61,263 bases of DNA from an uncultured Phocaeicola sp. (lineage in GTDB: Bacteria; Bacteroidota; Bacteroidia; Bacteroidales; Bacteroidaceae), in the NCBI GenBank assembly GCA_944321335.1, contig CALUKX010000009.1, positions 1 through 61,263 on the forward strand, given 5' to 3'. The notes beneath the pieces are model-generated. The model searched no databases and had not been told where the DNA came from. It was given only the letters and a program-made list of their open reading frames with translations. Positions 52,595 through 61,263 of this stretch are shown in pieces. The position numbers and the translations under genes were made by a program. Position 1 is the first letter of the stretch; each line of letters begins with the position of its first letter.

Positions 52595-53342
52595 CACCCA
52601 TCACCTGCATCCGAGATTTTCCATCATTACGGTAACTTACAATGCAGGAAGTCTGCTTGAAGATACCATCCAGAGTGTTATCACACAGACTTACAAGAAT
52701 TTCGAATACATCATCATCGACGGGAAATCGACCGATAATACCCTCGAGATTATCGAGCGCTACCGCGACCGGATTTCGGTGGTGGTAAGTGAGCCCGACA
52801 AGGGATTGTATGATGCCATGAATAAAGGTATCGACCGGGCTATGGGCGATTATGTCTGTTTCCTCAATGCAGGTGATGAGCTTCACGAAGATGATACCTT
52901 GCAGCTGATGGTACATTCGATGGCCGGACTGACCGAACTGCCGGATGTGATTTACGGAGAAACCGCTATTGTCGATGAGGAAGGCCATTTCCTCCGTATG
53001 CGCCGTCTGTCGGCTCCCGAAAAGCTTACCTGGAAGAGTTTCAAGCGCGGTATGTTGGTCTGCCATCAGGCCTTTTTCGCCCGCCGCGACCATGCTCTCC
53101 CCTACGATCTGCATTATCGCTTCTCCGCCGATTTCGACTGGTGCATCCGTGTGATGAAACGTAGCAAGGTACTGCATAACACCCATCTCACCCTCATCGA
53201 CTACCTCAATGAAGGGATGACCACACGCAACCACAAGACTTCACTCAAGGAACGTTTCCGCATCATGAGCAAGCACTACGGACTTGTTTCCACCGTGTTC
53301 CATCACTTGTCGTTTGTCGTGCGACTGATTTACAAGAAATAA
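52587..53342 (+). CDS. family 2 glycosyltransferase (WcaA/WcaE-like)
   Basis: 251 residues. FSIITVTYNAGSLLEDTIQSV, IIIDGKSTDNTL and the donor Asp motif VCFLNAGDELHEDD are all present. The LPDVIYGETAIVDEEG stretch and the SADFDWCIRV motif resemble colanic-acid type WcaE enzymes. It overlaps the GT4 gene and is the last transferase of the cluster, followed 21 bp later by the thioredoxin-fold gene. Confidence 0.9.
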   Translation: MHNTHHLHPRFSIITVTYNAGSLLEDTIQSVITQTYKNFEYIIIDGKSTDNTLEIIERYRDRISVVVSEPDKGLYDAMNKGIDRAMGDYVCFLNAGDELHEDDTLQLMVHSMAGLTELPDVIYGETAIVDEEGHFLRMRRLSAPEKLTWKSFKRGMLVCHQAFFARRDHALPYDLHYRFSADFDWCIRVMKRSKVLHNTHLTLIDYLNEGMTTRNHKTSLKERFRIMSKHYGLVSTVFHHLSFVVRLIYKK

Positions 53343-53363
53343 AACCACAAATACATACCGATT

Positions 53364-54452
53364 ATGAAAAAGTTTATAAGCTGCAGCCTCCTGTTGGCTG
53401 CTACATTGGGCAGTGCTTTCGCACAACAGAAGTATTCGATTACAGCCACTGTTCCGGCTGAAAATGAAGGCAAATACATCTACTTGCTGGACAATAACGA
53501 TGTAAAACTCGACAGTGCCTTGGTAAAAAGCAACACCTTTACTCTCAACGGACAGGTTGAAAAGGCCCAGTTCGCCAATCTTGTAGTCGACATGAAAAGC
53601 CTTTTGGGCACCGTATACCTGGATGAGACTCCCTTGACCCTTACCATTTCGGATACTGATTATCAGGCAAGCGGTTCGGATGTCAACAATGTATGGGGTG
53701 AATACTCACAAAAGAACTTCGTCTTCAATCAAACTGCCGGCAAACTGGTTAAGGAATACCGTGAACTGAGTCAGCAAGCCGATGCCAACAAAGACCGTAT
53801 CGCCGCCATCGAAAAACAATTCGATGAAGAGAACCAGAAGATGATGGACGCAAGCAAACAGATTATGCAGGCAAACCCGTCGAACCTTGCATCTATCTAC
53901 ATTCTTTCGCGCAGCTACTATAACATGGAGCTTGAAGAGGTCGACCAGATGCTTGCAGCATTGTCGGCTTTGAAGGATACTCCCTACTATCAGAAGATAG
54001 CCGAACATCAGACAGCGACCAAACGTGCTGCCGTAGGCAATGATTTCACTCACTTCGATATGGCCGACCGCGATGGAAAGATGCACAATACATCTGAATA
54101 TGTAGGTAAAGGAAACTATGTATTGGTCGACTTCTGGGCAAGCTGGTGCGGTCCGTGCCGTGCAGAAATGCCGAACGTAAAGAAGGCCTATGAACTTTAC
54201 CATGCCAAAGGTTTCGATGTTTTGGGAATCTCACTCGATTCGAAGAAGGTAGCATGGACAAAAGCGATCGACCAGATGCAGTTGCCTTGGAATCATTTGT
54301 CGGACCTTCAAGGATGGCAATGTGCGGGCGCCGCTCTGTATGGCGTTAACGGTATTCCATTCATGTTGCTTGTAGGCCCTGACGGAAAGATTGTTGCACA
54401 GAACCTGAGAGGAGAGGAACTGCAGGAAAAGCTGGCAGAGATATATAAATAA
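53364..54452 (+). CDS. TlpA-like thiol-disulfide oxidoreductase with DUF4369
   Basis: 362 residues. A signal peptide ends near AFAQQ (residue 21). An N-terminal DUF4369-like beta domain (about 22-125) and a helical linker precede the C-terminal thioredoxin fold with WASWCGPC (C262, C265) and a cis-proline region (GVNGIPFMLLVGPDG). It is the intact counterpart of the CxxC-less protein at 35741. It probably reduces cysteines in the periplasm. Its terminator is at 54476-54513. Linkage to the glycan cluster is by position only. Confidence 0.9.
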   Translation: MKKFISCSLLLAATLGSAFAQQKYSITATVPAENEGKYIYLLDNNDVKLDSALVKSNTFTLNGQVEKAQFANLVVDMKSLLGTVYLDETPLTLTISDTDYQASGSDVNNVWGEYSQKNFVFNQTAGKLVKEYRELSQQADANKDRIAAIEKQFDEENQKMMDASKQIMQANPSNLASIYILSRSYYNMELEEVDQMLAALSALKDTPYYQKIAEHQTATKRAAVGNDFTHFDMADRDGKMHNTSEYVGKGNYVLVDFWASWCGPCRAEMPNVKKAYELYHAKGFDVLGISLDSKKVAWTKAIDQMQLPWNHLSDLQGWQCAGAALYGVNGIPFMLLVGPDGKIVAQNLRGEELQEKLAEIYK

Positions 54453-54475
54453 GAAACTAAGATCACTTTATATTC

Positions 54476-54513
54476 AAAGAGGGTGTGTCAAAATGCATAC
54501 CCTCTTTTTTTAT
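54476..54513 (+). terminator. terminator of the thioredoxin-fold gene
   Basis: AAAGAGGGT (54477-54485) pairs with ACCCTCTTT, loop about 15 nt, followed by TTTTTT. The loop part GTGTGTCAAAATGC resembles some insertion-sequence ends, but no element is present. Confidence 0.75.
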
Positions 54514-54814
54514 GACCCATACACGCACTCTGGAAAATAAGTGCGGAGAAATGCTTCATTCGCTAAACTATAAGTGGTAATAGTATGCGTTTCCATGTAA
54601 TCGGGTATTAGATATACCTTTGCATCTTTTCTTATCTAGTCTTTCATAGCTATAAAATTTTGAGTTTCACATATACAAGCATATTTAGTTTCTGGGACAT
54701 AACCAATCTCATAAATACGAAACTTGTCACAAATACAAATAGGCATCTCGTTTTTTCTAATAATAGCAATGAAGCGGAGGTTCAAACTCAATATTCATAA
54801 TTACGCAACTCTAT
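54510..54814 (-). pseudogene. degenerate remnant frame with an in-frame TAG
   Basis: On the minus strand, between the terminator of the thioredoxin-fold gene and the truncated TonB receptor, an open frame runs from about 54814 to 54510, with a TAG at 54636-54638. An ATG at 54746 gives 36 codons (MPICICDKFRIYEIGYV onward) before it, and 41 follow to the TAA at 54510 (ending YFPECVYGS). I do not recognise the product. This remnant and the receptor's lost 3' end suggest a past deletion or insertion here. The 377-bp gap holds nothing else convincing. Confidence 0.4.
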
Positions 54815-54829
54815 AAGGCATAATTAAGA

Positions 54830-56371
54830 TTAGCAATACGCAGAAATACAATATAATACACTATCTTTGCAACATTCAAATGGCGATATTATACCAAAAG
54901 AGAATACCGACCTATCTAAAGTGTTGATAAACAATGGAGAATAGAAGTTTCCTAAAAATGCTGAAGCCGAATTTTCCTTGATATTACTGTTATTGTCATT
55001 CAGGATTCCTTCCACATTCATGTACGAATTATCCCGGTTCGTATAGGTATATTCCCCGCCAAATGACAGATTACCGCCCCATAAGGGATGACTGAATACC
55101 AGTTTGGTAGCGTAAAGTTTATTGCTTGTAAGGTTATTGGTTGTAACAGTCTGCTTCTGTAGAGAACCTCCTGCCGGAGTGAACTGTTCAAGCATTTCTT
55201 GCGGATTCTTGGTGTCCGACCAGAAACCGTCAGCATTAAAGTCTATATTCCAGTCACCTATACGTCCGTTATAATAAGTATTGAGGGTATGTCTGGTTTG
55301 CTGTGTATTTCTCCATCCAGTAGTGTTGTTCTCTTCATAAAGGATATTATCCTGATATACCTGGGTATTCATCGGATCTACAGTCTCATTACGTTCCGGT
55401 GTCCGGGCATAATCATAGCGTACACCCAATGAATGGTTCTCATTGAACTGATAGTTCAGTGACAGCATGGCCGAAATATTCTTCGAGTCATATTGTGTAG
55501 TCGAGTATGAATCCTGTATCCATGTTTGCTCCAATAAGGTTTTCTGTGTCATGGTCTTGTGGTCTTCTGTATATCCTTTCTTGCCATAAAGCATACCGGA
55601 AAGGTCAAAGCCTCCTTTCCTGTAATTGAAGTTGTACTGGTCCAACACATTCCATCCGTAGCCATAGCCTGTATAGAAACGATTGTTGAAACCGAATCCT
55701 TCACCTTGCGGTTTCTTGGTCTGGATACGGATCACTGCATTGACAGTCGCATCATAGCGTGAACCAGGATTGTTTACCACTTCCACGTTTTTGATGTTGC
55801 CGGAAGCGAGCTGGTCGAGTTCTGATTTATCACGTACTTTACGTCCGTTGATATATATTTCAGGAGTTCCGGCACCGAATACATTTATATTTCCATCATT
55901 GGCAGATACGCCAGGTATTTTATTTAGCAGATCATTTCCGGTTCCCGCATTTTCAAGTATGGTACCCGCCACTGTAGTCACCATTGCATCACCTTTTACA
56001 CGTGTTTTGGGCAAATCAGCTTTTACCACTACCTCACCAAGCTGTTGTGCATCCGAGACAAGCTGCACGATACCGATATTAGGCGAAACCGTCGGTTTGT
56101 ACACTGTCTTATATCCAATAGAAGATATTTTCACAATCTGGCTTTCAGATGTTGCTTCCAATGCGAAAGCTCCATCTTCACCGCTGATTGTTCCACTCAC
56201 AAAAACTGAATCCGGAAGTGACAACAGCACCACATTGGCATAAGGTACCGGCTGGCTGTTCTCGTCAATCAGTTTTCCTTTTACGGTTTGTGCTGATAAG
56301 CACAATACCCATGAAAGGCATAGTAATAGAACACTGATTCTTTTCATGCTTGTCTTCATTTTGTCATTCAT
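54830..56371 (-). pseudogene. TonB-dependent receptor, 3'-truncated
   Basis: 513 residues. A signal peptide (about 1-28) is followed by a carboxypeptidase-D-like regulatory domain (about 29-110), the plug domain (about 120-225, NVEVVNNPGSRYDATVNAVIRIQT) and the start of the beta barrel. Homologues of this outer-membrane-beta-barrel type run to about 780-800 residues, so about 270 residues are lost. The barrel sequence reads well to ENSASAFLGNFYS, then turns into LFINTLDRSVFSFG and a cysteine-rich end. The break is near 54950-54920. A barrel this short should not fold, so it is probably inactive. Confidence 0.75.
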
Positions 56372-56821
56372 AAACTCTCACTAATTTTTATTTTATGTTT
56401 GTGTTGAAGAATAATGTTATTGGCTAACGATACAAAGTTCCGAAATGCAAAAATCTTTTCCACTACCCGAAAGAGTAGTTTACATTCTTTAACACATAGC
56501 AAAATTAGAGAGAATTTTCATTGAACGGAGGAAAACGGCATCTACATTTGGTATTACGCAAATCAGCCTAACGCATTAATAAACAATAGATTACAAAAAA
56601 CATGATTTTTCATGCATCTACATTCGTATTTTTCAAAATTCTGCAAGCAACAGATCTTTCGGTTTTTCCTCCGAAAAACTCGCACCATCCGATTCCACCA
56701 GACGTTTCTTCAGACGGAACTTTTACTGGGCGATGAAAGCGGAAGAAACAATACTTCCGGCAATGAATTTCTTCTCATCACACCTTAAAGAAGGACTATA
56801 ATATCCTATAAAAACACCTCA

Positions 56822-56883
56822 AATCGCTAAATTCGGCTAAATTCGGCGATTACAATCGAAAAATTTAGATGAATTTAGCGATT
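56822..56883. repeat. 13-bp inverted repeat with internal tandem and direct copies
   Basis: AATCGCTAAATTC (56822-56834) is the exact reverse complement of GAATTTAGCGATT (56871-56883). Between them GCTAAATTCG recurs in tandem and GCGATTACAA occurs at 56846-56855 and again at 56878-56887. It does not look like a terminator, and could be a regulator-binding cluster or a decayed repeat. Confidence 0.5.
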
Positions 56884-56983
56884 ACAACTGAAAGAAACAG
56901 TTTCATAGCGAAATTATCTGTAGGTATTATCAGGACACAATCGTGAATTACCCCCATCATATAATAAGAACGGCAGTCATAAC

Positions 56984-57019
56984 AAAAAGAGCCGCACCGA
57001 AACATCATTCAGTGCGGCC
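56984..57019 (-). terminator. terminator of the YfhO gene
   Basis: GCCGCAC/GTGCGGC (56991-56997 with 57012-57018) is followed on the minus strand by TCTTTTTG. Confidence 0.8.
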
Positions 57020-57042
57020 CAATATTTCTATAACAACCCAGA

Positions 57043-59535
57043 TTACTCTTCCTTACGCTTTCTGAACTGAAGCACAATCACTACGATGGCTCCTACAATC
57101 AGAATTGCGATTGAGGCGAAGGCGATGCCTTCCGTTACGTGGAGCGATTTCGGATCGAAGCTGAAACGGACGGTGTGCTTGCCTGCCGGAACATTCATCG
57201 CACGGAGGATATAATCGGCACGACCATGCTCCACATGCTGACCATCAATCTCCGACTGCCATCCCGGATAGTAGATTTCGGAGAATACCACTACCCCGCC
57301 TTTCGGTGAATTGACTTCATAAACGAGTTCGTTCGGCTGATAGCTCTTCAGTACAATTGTATTCAGACTATCCGATGTAGCTGCATCTCCCTTAACCTGA
57401 TCGGCGAAACGCTTATCGACTACCGCTGTCTTTGCCGGATCAATGTGATGGATGGCATCAATCTCCTCGTTGGCATTGCCGACGTATTTCACCTCATCGA
57501 CAAACCAGGCGTTGCCCAAAGCATACGGATTGCGCACAGGAGCCGTACCACTTTGCAAAGGTAAGATGAAGTAACGGGTATTGAGCATATTCAATACAGG
57601 GAACTCAGATCCGTCCACCTGCGACATATCACCGCCTGCATTCTGGAAACCCGAAACCAAAGCACCCATCTCACCCTGGATATGTTCCTCGATCATTTCC
57701 TGATAACGGCGCAATTTGGCCGCATGATAACCGCCGATGCTTTTATGCCAGTACGAGGTCTGGTTCTCGTTGAATGTATTGGTCGAAAGATTCAGCACAC
57801 GGTAATCGAGTGTCTTGTCGGCAAGAATTACCTTATCGGTTTCCGTCGGCTCCAGATACGGTTTCATTTCCGTACCTTTCGCAACGAATTGTTCATCGTA
57901 CAGATAGCGTTTGTTTACGCTCCACATATCTACCAGACAGAGCACACCGATCAGAGCTACGGTCCATACCGCCTTGAGCTTACCCTTGCAATAAAGCATC
58001 AGCAGAGCAAAGCCGATAACGATAAAGATGACACTGCGCCAAGCGTCGGCTGTAAATACCGCCACACGCATCTCTTCCAGATTCATCAGAAGAGGAGCCA
58101 GGTATTCCGAAGGGATTCCATTCTGGAACGCACCCATTTCCATAGTCGACACATACGACGGGAAGAAGAATCTCGGGAAAAGAGCAAACAACAAAGCCAG
58201 ACCTCCGGTCAGCCCCAGACTGATATAGAAGGCTTTGGCCTTTTCTTTCAGCAGCTCCGGACGCTCGATCACTTCCTTCAAGGCCATAATGGCAAGCAAC
58301 GGAATGGTAAATTCGGCAATCACCAGGATAGACGAAACTGCACGGAACTTATTGTACATCGGTACGTTGTCGATAAAGAAATCGGTCAGCCCCATAAAGT
58401 TCTTACCCCACGACAGAAGGATAGAAAATACAGTACCGACAATCAAGGCCCATTTCATCGGCCCTTTCACGATGATACATCCCAAGATGAAGAGGAACAT
58501 TACGAAAGCACCTACATACACCGGTCCCGAAGTCCCCGGCTGTTCGCCCCAATACTGTCCTATCTGTTGGTAGACACCATAGAAGTTGGGATCGGCCTTC
58601 TTCATGGCCGTCTCGTTTTCCGCCAACGGAACGGATGCACCTCCCTTTACATTGGGCACAAGCAAACTGAACGTTTCGCCTATTCCGTAGCTCCATTGGG
58701 TGATATAATCACGTTCCAGACCACTGCCGGTCTGGTTGCCCGGATTCTCTTTCACCAGTTCACTCTTGCCTCGCATACTCTCCTTGCTGTACTGATACGT
58801 ATGATACAGATTGGAAAGATTGGTACAGACACCGATTATGGCCGCCAGTACCAGCACTGCAGTAGCTTTGGCAAACTGAGGAAGACGTTTCTCCTTCCAT
58901 GCCGTAACACCATAAGCCACAGCCATAAAGAACATGACGAAAAGGAAATAATAGCTCATTTGCGGATGGTTGGCCATAATCTGCAGAGCGACGAACAAGG
59001 CAGTCACCAATCCCCCCGACCAATATTTACCGCGGTACACCAGCACCATACCGGCTATGGTAGGCGGAATGTAGGCCAATGCCATCACCTTCCAGATATG
59101 TCCGGCGGCGATGATGATAAAGAAATACGATGAAAAAGCCCAGATTATAGCACCCAAGGCCGACATCCACACCTTGAAATTGAAGGCACGGAGCAGGATA
59201 TAGAAGCCTAACAGCATGACGAATACATACCACACATAGGTAGGCAGGAACAGATGATAGGCCTTCTGGATGAAGCTCATCACTTGGTTTGACGAATAAC
59301 TCGGAGCGATCTGGTAGGTCGGCATACCTCCGAACACCGCATTGGTCCAACGGGTTGTCTTGCCGGTCTGTTCGTGATAGTCGTTTATCTCCTTTCCCAA
59401 ACCGATACCGGCAACGGCATCGTGCTGCGCAAGGATACGCCCTTCCGTATCTGCCGGATAGAAATAGGCGAACGAGATAATGACGAAAACCACAATCGCC
59501 ACAATATCAGGAAGAAATTTCTTGAAACTATTCAT
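57043..59535 (-). CDS. YfhO family membrane protein
   Basis: 830 residues from the ATG at 59535 (MNSFKKFLPDIVAIVVF). An upstream in-frame ATG at 59622 lies before the promoter box, so it is rejected. About 12 membrane helices cover residues 10-560 with large soluble loops, then a C-terminal periplasmic beta domain and a last helix (about 800-825), the YfhO layout. In Firmicutes YfhO glycosylates lipoteichoic acid. Its Bacteroides substrate is unknown, but a GT-C-like transfer from a lipid-linked sugar is plausible. Confidence 0.85.
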   Translation of the reverse strand: MNSFKKFLPDIVAIVVFVIISFAYFYPADTEGRILAQHDAVAGIGLGKEINDYHEQTGKTTRWTNAVFGGMPTYQIAPSYSSNQVMSFIQKAYHLFLPTYVWYVFVMLLGFYILLRAFNFKVWMSALGAIIWAFSSYFFIIIAAGHIWKVMALAYIPPTIAGMVLVYRGKYWSGGLVTALFVALQIMANHPQMSYYFLFVMFFMAVAYGVTAWKEKRLPQFAKATAVLVLAAIIGVCTNLSNLYHTYQYSKESMRGKSELVKENPGNQTGSGLERDYITQWSYGIGETFSLLVPNVKGGASVPLAENETAMKKADPNFYGVYQQIGQYWGEQPGTSGPVYVGAFVMFLFILGCIIVKGPMKWALIVGTVFSILLSWGKNFMGLTDFFIDNVPMYNKFRAVSSILVIAEFTIPLLAIMALKEVIERPELLKEKAKAFYISLGLTGGLALLFALFPRFFFPSYVSTMEMGAFQNGIPSEYLAPLLMNLEEMRVAVFTADAWRSVIFIVIGFALLMLYCKGKLKAVWTVALIGVLCLVDMWSVNKRYLYDEQFVAKGTEMKPYLEPTETDKVILADKTLDYRVLNLSTNTFNENQTSYWHKSIGGYHAAKLRRYQEMIEEHIQGEMGALVSGFQNAGGDMSQVDGSEFPVLNMLNTRYFILPLQSGTAPVRNPYALGNAWFVDEVKYVGNANEEIDAIHHIDPAKTAVVDKRFADQVKGDAATSDSLNTIVLKSYQPNELVYEVNSPKGGVVVFSEIYYPGWQSEIDGQHVEHGRADYILRAMNVPAGKHTVRFSFDPKSLHVTEGIAFASIAILIVGAIVVIVLQFRKRKEE

Positions 59536-59569
59536 GATAAATACTTTATTAATTAATGTTTTCAGTAGG

Positions 59570-59577
59570 CAAAGATA
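59570..59577 (-). promoter_or_regulatory. -7 box of the YfhO gene
   Basis: TATCTTTG on the minus strand is an exact consensus match 35 bp upstream of the ATG at 59535. It is back to back with the mtnN box at 59601-59608. Confidence 0.55.
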
Positions 59578-59600
59578 ACACAATACTCCATGAAAAATAG

Positions 59601-59608
59601 TAACTTTG
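59601..59608 (+). promoter_or_regulatory. -7 box of mtnN/luxS
   Basis: TAACTTTG matches TAnnTTTG exactly and lies 22 bp before the ATG at 59631. Confidence 0.5.
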
Positions 59609-59630
59609 CCACCGAAAATCATACTGACAC

Positions 59631-60326
59631 ATGAAAATAGGAATCATCACTGCCATGTCTTCCGAACAGAAGCAACTGGCAAACCAACTTGAGAACAGAA
59701 CAGAACGTACCGAAGGCCCTTTCACGTACATAGAAGGAACCATCAAAAAGAATACCATCGTATTGATGCAATGCGGCATCGGCAAAGTGAATGCAGCTGC
59801 CGGAGCGGTGGAACTGATCCGCAACTTCCAGCCCGACTGTATCATCAGTACCGGAGTGGCGGGAGGAATTGATACTTGCCTGAAAGTAATGGATGTAGTA
59901 ATAAGCCGACAGATTGTATACCACGATGTATGGTGTGGCGAAGGTAATGCCTACGGACAGATTCAGGGACTTCCACTGTACTTTAAAGGCGATGAAACCC
60001 TGTTCAAATGCGCCGTATCACTCGATACCGAAACCGCTATCCACGGCGGATTGATCTGTAGCGGCGACAAGTTCATCACCGACCGCAGCGAACTGGAAAC
60101 CATCAAGGGAAACTTCCCAGAAGGGTTGGCCGTAGATATGGAGTCGGCAGCCATCGCTCAGGTTTGCCACCTCTATAAAGTGCCTTTCATCAGTTTCCGC
60201 ATCATCAGCGATACACCGGGAGCCGACAAGCATCTGGAGCAGTACCAGAACTTCTGGGGCGAGATGGCCGACCGCTCTTTCCGTGTGACAGAAACATTCC
60301 TGAAGGCTTTGCCTGCAAAACTTTAA
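59631..60326 (+). CDS. mtnN: 5'-methylthioadenosine/S-adenosylhomocysteine nucleosidase
   Basis: 231 residues. It cleaves adenine from MTA and SAH. The opening KIGIITAMSSEQKQLANQL, the STGVAGGID loop, and VDMESAAIAQVCHLYKVPFISFRIISD (catalytic Glu and Asp region) mark the MTA/SAH nucleosidase. It is 12 bp before luxS, so SAH is passed directly to S-ribosylhomocysteine lysis: the activated methyl cycle. Confidence 0.95.
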   Translation: MKIGIITAMSSEQKQLANQLENRTERTEGPFTYIEGTIKKNTIVLMQCGIGKVNAAAGAVELIRNFQPDCIISTGVAGGIDTCLKVMDVVISRQIVYHDVWCGEGNAYGQIQGLPLYFKGDETLFKCAVSLDTETAIHGGLICSGDKFITDRSELETIKGNFPEGLAVDMESAAIAQVCHLYKVPFISFRIISDTPGADKHLEQYQNFWGEMADRSFRVTETFLKALPAKL

Positions 60327-60338
60327 AACCATCGCTAT

Positions 60339-60818
60339 ATGAAAAAGATTCCAAGCTTTACCGTCGATCATATCCACCTGTTGCGTGGCATCTATGTATC
60401 CCGTCAGGATGCCGTGGGTGAAGAAATCGTGACTACCTTCGATATCCGCATGAAGGAACCGAACCGCGAACCGGCATTGAGTCCGTCGGCTATCCATACC
60501 ATCGAACACTTGGCTGCCACTTTCCTGCGCAACCACCCGACATGGGCCGACAAGATCATTTACTGGGGACCGATGGGTTGCCTTACCGGCAACTATCTGG
60601 TAGTGAAAGGCGACTTGACCTCGCGTGAAATCGCCCCGCTGATTACAGAAACCTTCCAGTTCATCGCCGATTACGAAGGCGAGATTCCGGGAGCCTCCCC
60701 TAAAGACTGCGGAAACTACCTGATGATGAATCTGCCGATGGCGAAATGGGAAGCAGCAAAATTCCTGCATGAAGTGCTGGAACAGCTTACAGATGCCAAT
60801 CTGGAATATCCGAAATGA
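60339..60818 (+). CDS. luxS: S-ribosylhomocysteine lyase
   Basis: 159 residues. It splits S-ribosylhomocysteine to homocysteine and DPD, the precursor of the signal AI-2. Iron or zinc ligands H53, H57 (HTIEH) and C124, and the catalytic C81 (GPMGC), are in place. Length is typical (about 160). It is transcribed with mtnN, the usual pairing in Bacteroides. A strong terminator (60839-60878) follows. Confidence 0.96.
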   Translation: MKKIPSFTVDHIHLLRGIYVSRQDAVGEEIVTTFDIRMKEPNREPALSPSAIHTIEHLAATFLRNHPTWADKIIYWGPMGCLTGNYLVVKGDLTSREIAPLITETFQFIADYEGEIPGASPKDCGNYLMMNLPMAKWEAAKFLHEVLEQLTDANLEYPK

Positions 60819-60838
60819 CCGATACGACTATCTATAAG

Positions 60839-60878
60839 AAAACCCGGACAGACCGAACCGATCTGCCCGGGTTTTTAT
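60839..60878 (+). terminator. terminator of mtnN/luxS
   Basis: AAAACCCGG and CCGGGTTTT, extended inside by CAGA/TCTG (about 60839-60876), form a long GC-rich stem followed by T-tract. Confidence 0.85.
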
Positions 60879-61263
60879 TTCATGCCCGAATGTAACATCA
60901 GCCCCGGACTTTTCTCCATGTTACATATCCTCGTTTTTCCTACACACAATAAATTGCCTGTTTTTATCGTTCACATCCTTCACCGGATAGGGAAAACCAC
61001 AAAAACAGCAATCTGCCCTACAACCATTCTGACAAGGTCGGTGAAAGATATGAAACATAAAATCAATCAAATTCGTGTAGGGAGATAAAAAGTGCGGGAT
61101 ACTTAAACATGCTTATGCCGATTCAGCAAGGGTTCACAACCTTCACACTTCAAGCAAGTCTTCCTGAACCTTTTTTATATATTATCTCATTAGTGTCCAA
61201 TAAAAATGGACTAGTAAAAAAATTAATCAAATAGTCCTTCAAAAAGGGGATAATCGAGTTCTT
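60879..61263. other. right end gap, no convincing gene
   Basis: A 68-codon frame at 60882-61088 is present but has no domain, promoter or start context. GTCCA (61195-61199) and TGGAC (61207-61211), and GGACTA (61208-61213) and TAGTCC (61232-61237), are nested inverted repeats that compete for the same bases. The window ends before any following gene can be identified. Confidence 0.4.

Larger units (their letters stand above)
56372..57042. other. 671-bp gap between the TonB receptor and YfhO genes
   Basis: No gene was found. It holds a 13-bp inverted repeat (56822-56883) and the terminator of the YfhO gene (56984-57019). A GAACTTTG box on the minus strand near 56430 may be the receptor promoter (two mismatches). 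The remaining sequence is AT-rich. Confidence 0.5.

Noticed and set aside
54481-54500. GGGTGTGTCAAAATGC as an insertion-sequence end
   Set aside because: It lies in the loop of a clear terminator. No transposase or matching opposite end is present.
57682-59133. 483-codon plus-strand frame across the YfhO gene
   Set aside because: It is antisense to a clear membrane protein, rich in His, Arg and Gln as expected of a shadow frame, and has no start context or promoter.
60882-61088. 68-codon frame after the luxS terminator
   Set aside because: It starts within 5 bp of the terminator's end, with no promoter, and the protein has no domain or usual composition.

Overview
The window is a stretch of a Bacteroidaceae chromosome (Bacteroides or Phocaeicola type). 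The evidence is the repeated -7 promoter box TAnnTTTG, weak or absent Shine-Dalgarno signals, many SPII lipoproteins with short Ser-Cys or Ala-Cys lipoboxes, and gene groupings typical of the order: pyrE/SRPBCC/argH, uppS/bamA/ompH/ompH/murI, aroQ/pyk opposite xerD, and mtnN/luxS. No rRNA, CRISPR array or complete insertion sequence was seen.

Positions 1 to about 6600 are AT-rich accessory DNA, probably one end of an integrated element. It carries a zinc-ribbon membrane protein, a strongly folded candidate non-coding RNA with its own promoter and terminator, a catalytic-domain-only tyrosine recombinase, several small element proteins (two share a duplicated promoter), a gene broken by an in-frame amber codon, and a three-gene operon: RecA-fold ATPase with HTH, 45-residue microprotein, large serine recombinase. 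The recombinase frame ends inside the chromosomal tRNA-Leu gene, on the opposite strand.

From tRNA-Leu/tRNA-Gly (6616-6789) to about 38.3 kb the DNA is core chromosome. It holds arginine and pyrimidine synthesis (argH, pyrE), competence/recombination and translation factors (comF, recX, prmC, rbfA, rnr), riboflavin synthesis (ribD) and an envelope-building block (uppS, bamA, two Skp/OmpH chaperones, murI). It also holds tRNA modification (U32 protein, dusB), a CDF transporter-epimerase-PAP2 operon, pyk, aroQ, xerD, a TPR lipoprotein and a YifB ATPase.

Positions 38.5-42.6 kb hold three adjacent surface-lipoprotein genes that each carry a lesion: an early stop with restart, a one-base frameshift near the 3' end, and an in-frame TAA in a clostripain protease. 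Positions 45.9-53.3 kb, after GDPD and metG, form a glycan assembly cluster: Wzx-type flippase, a GT23/NodZ-like enzyme, LicD and four glycosyltransferases. A TlpA-like thioredoxin follows, then a 3'-truncated TonB-dependent receptor next to a degenerate remnant. The window closes with a YfhO membrane protein, mtnN and luxS (activated methyl cycle and AI-2), and about 0.4 kb without a convincing gene.

The most unusual items are the compact multi-hairpin RNA at 708-965, the ATPase/microprotein/serine recombinase operon whose frame crosses into tRNA-Leu, the cluster of damaged lipoproteins, and a thioredoxin-fold lipoprotein without its active-site cysteines.
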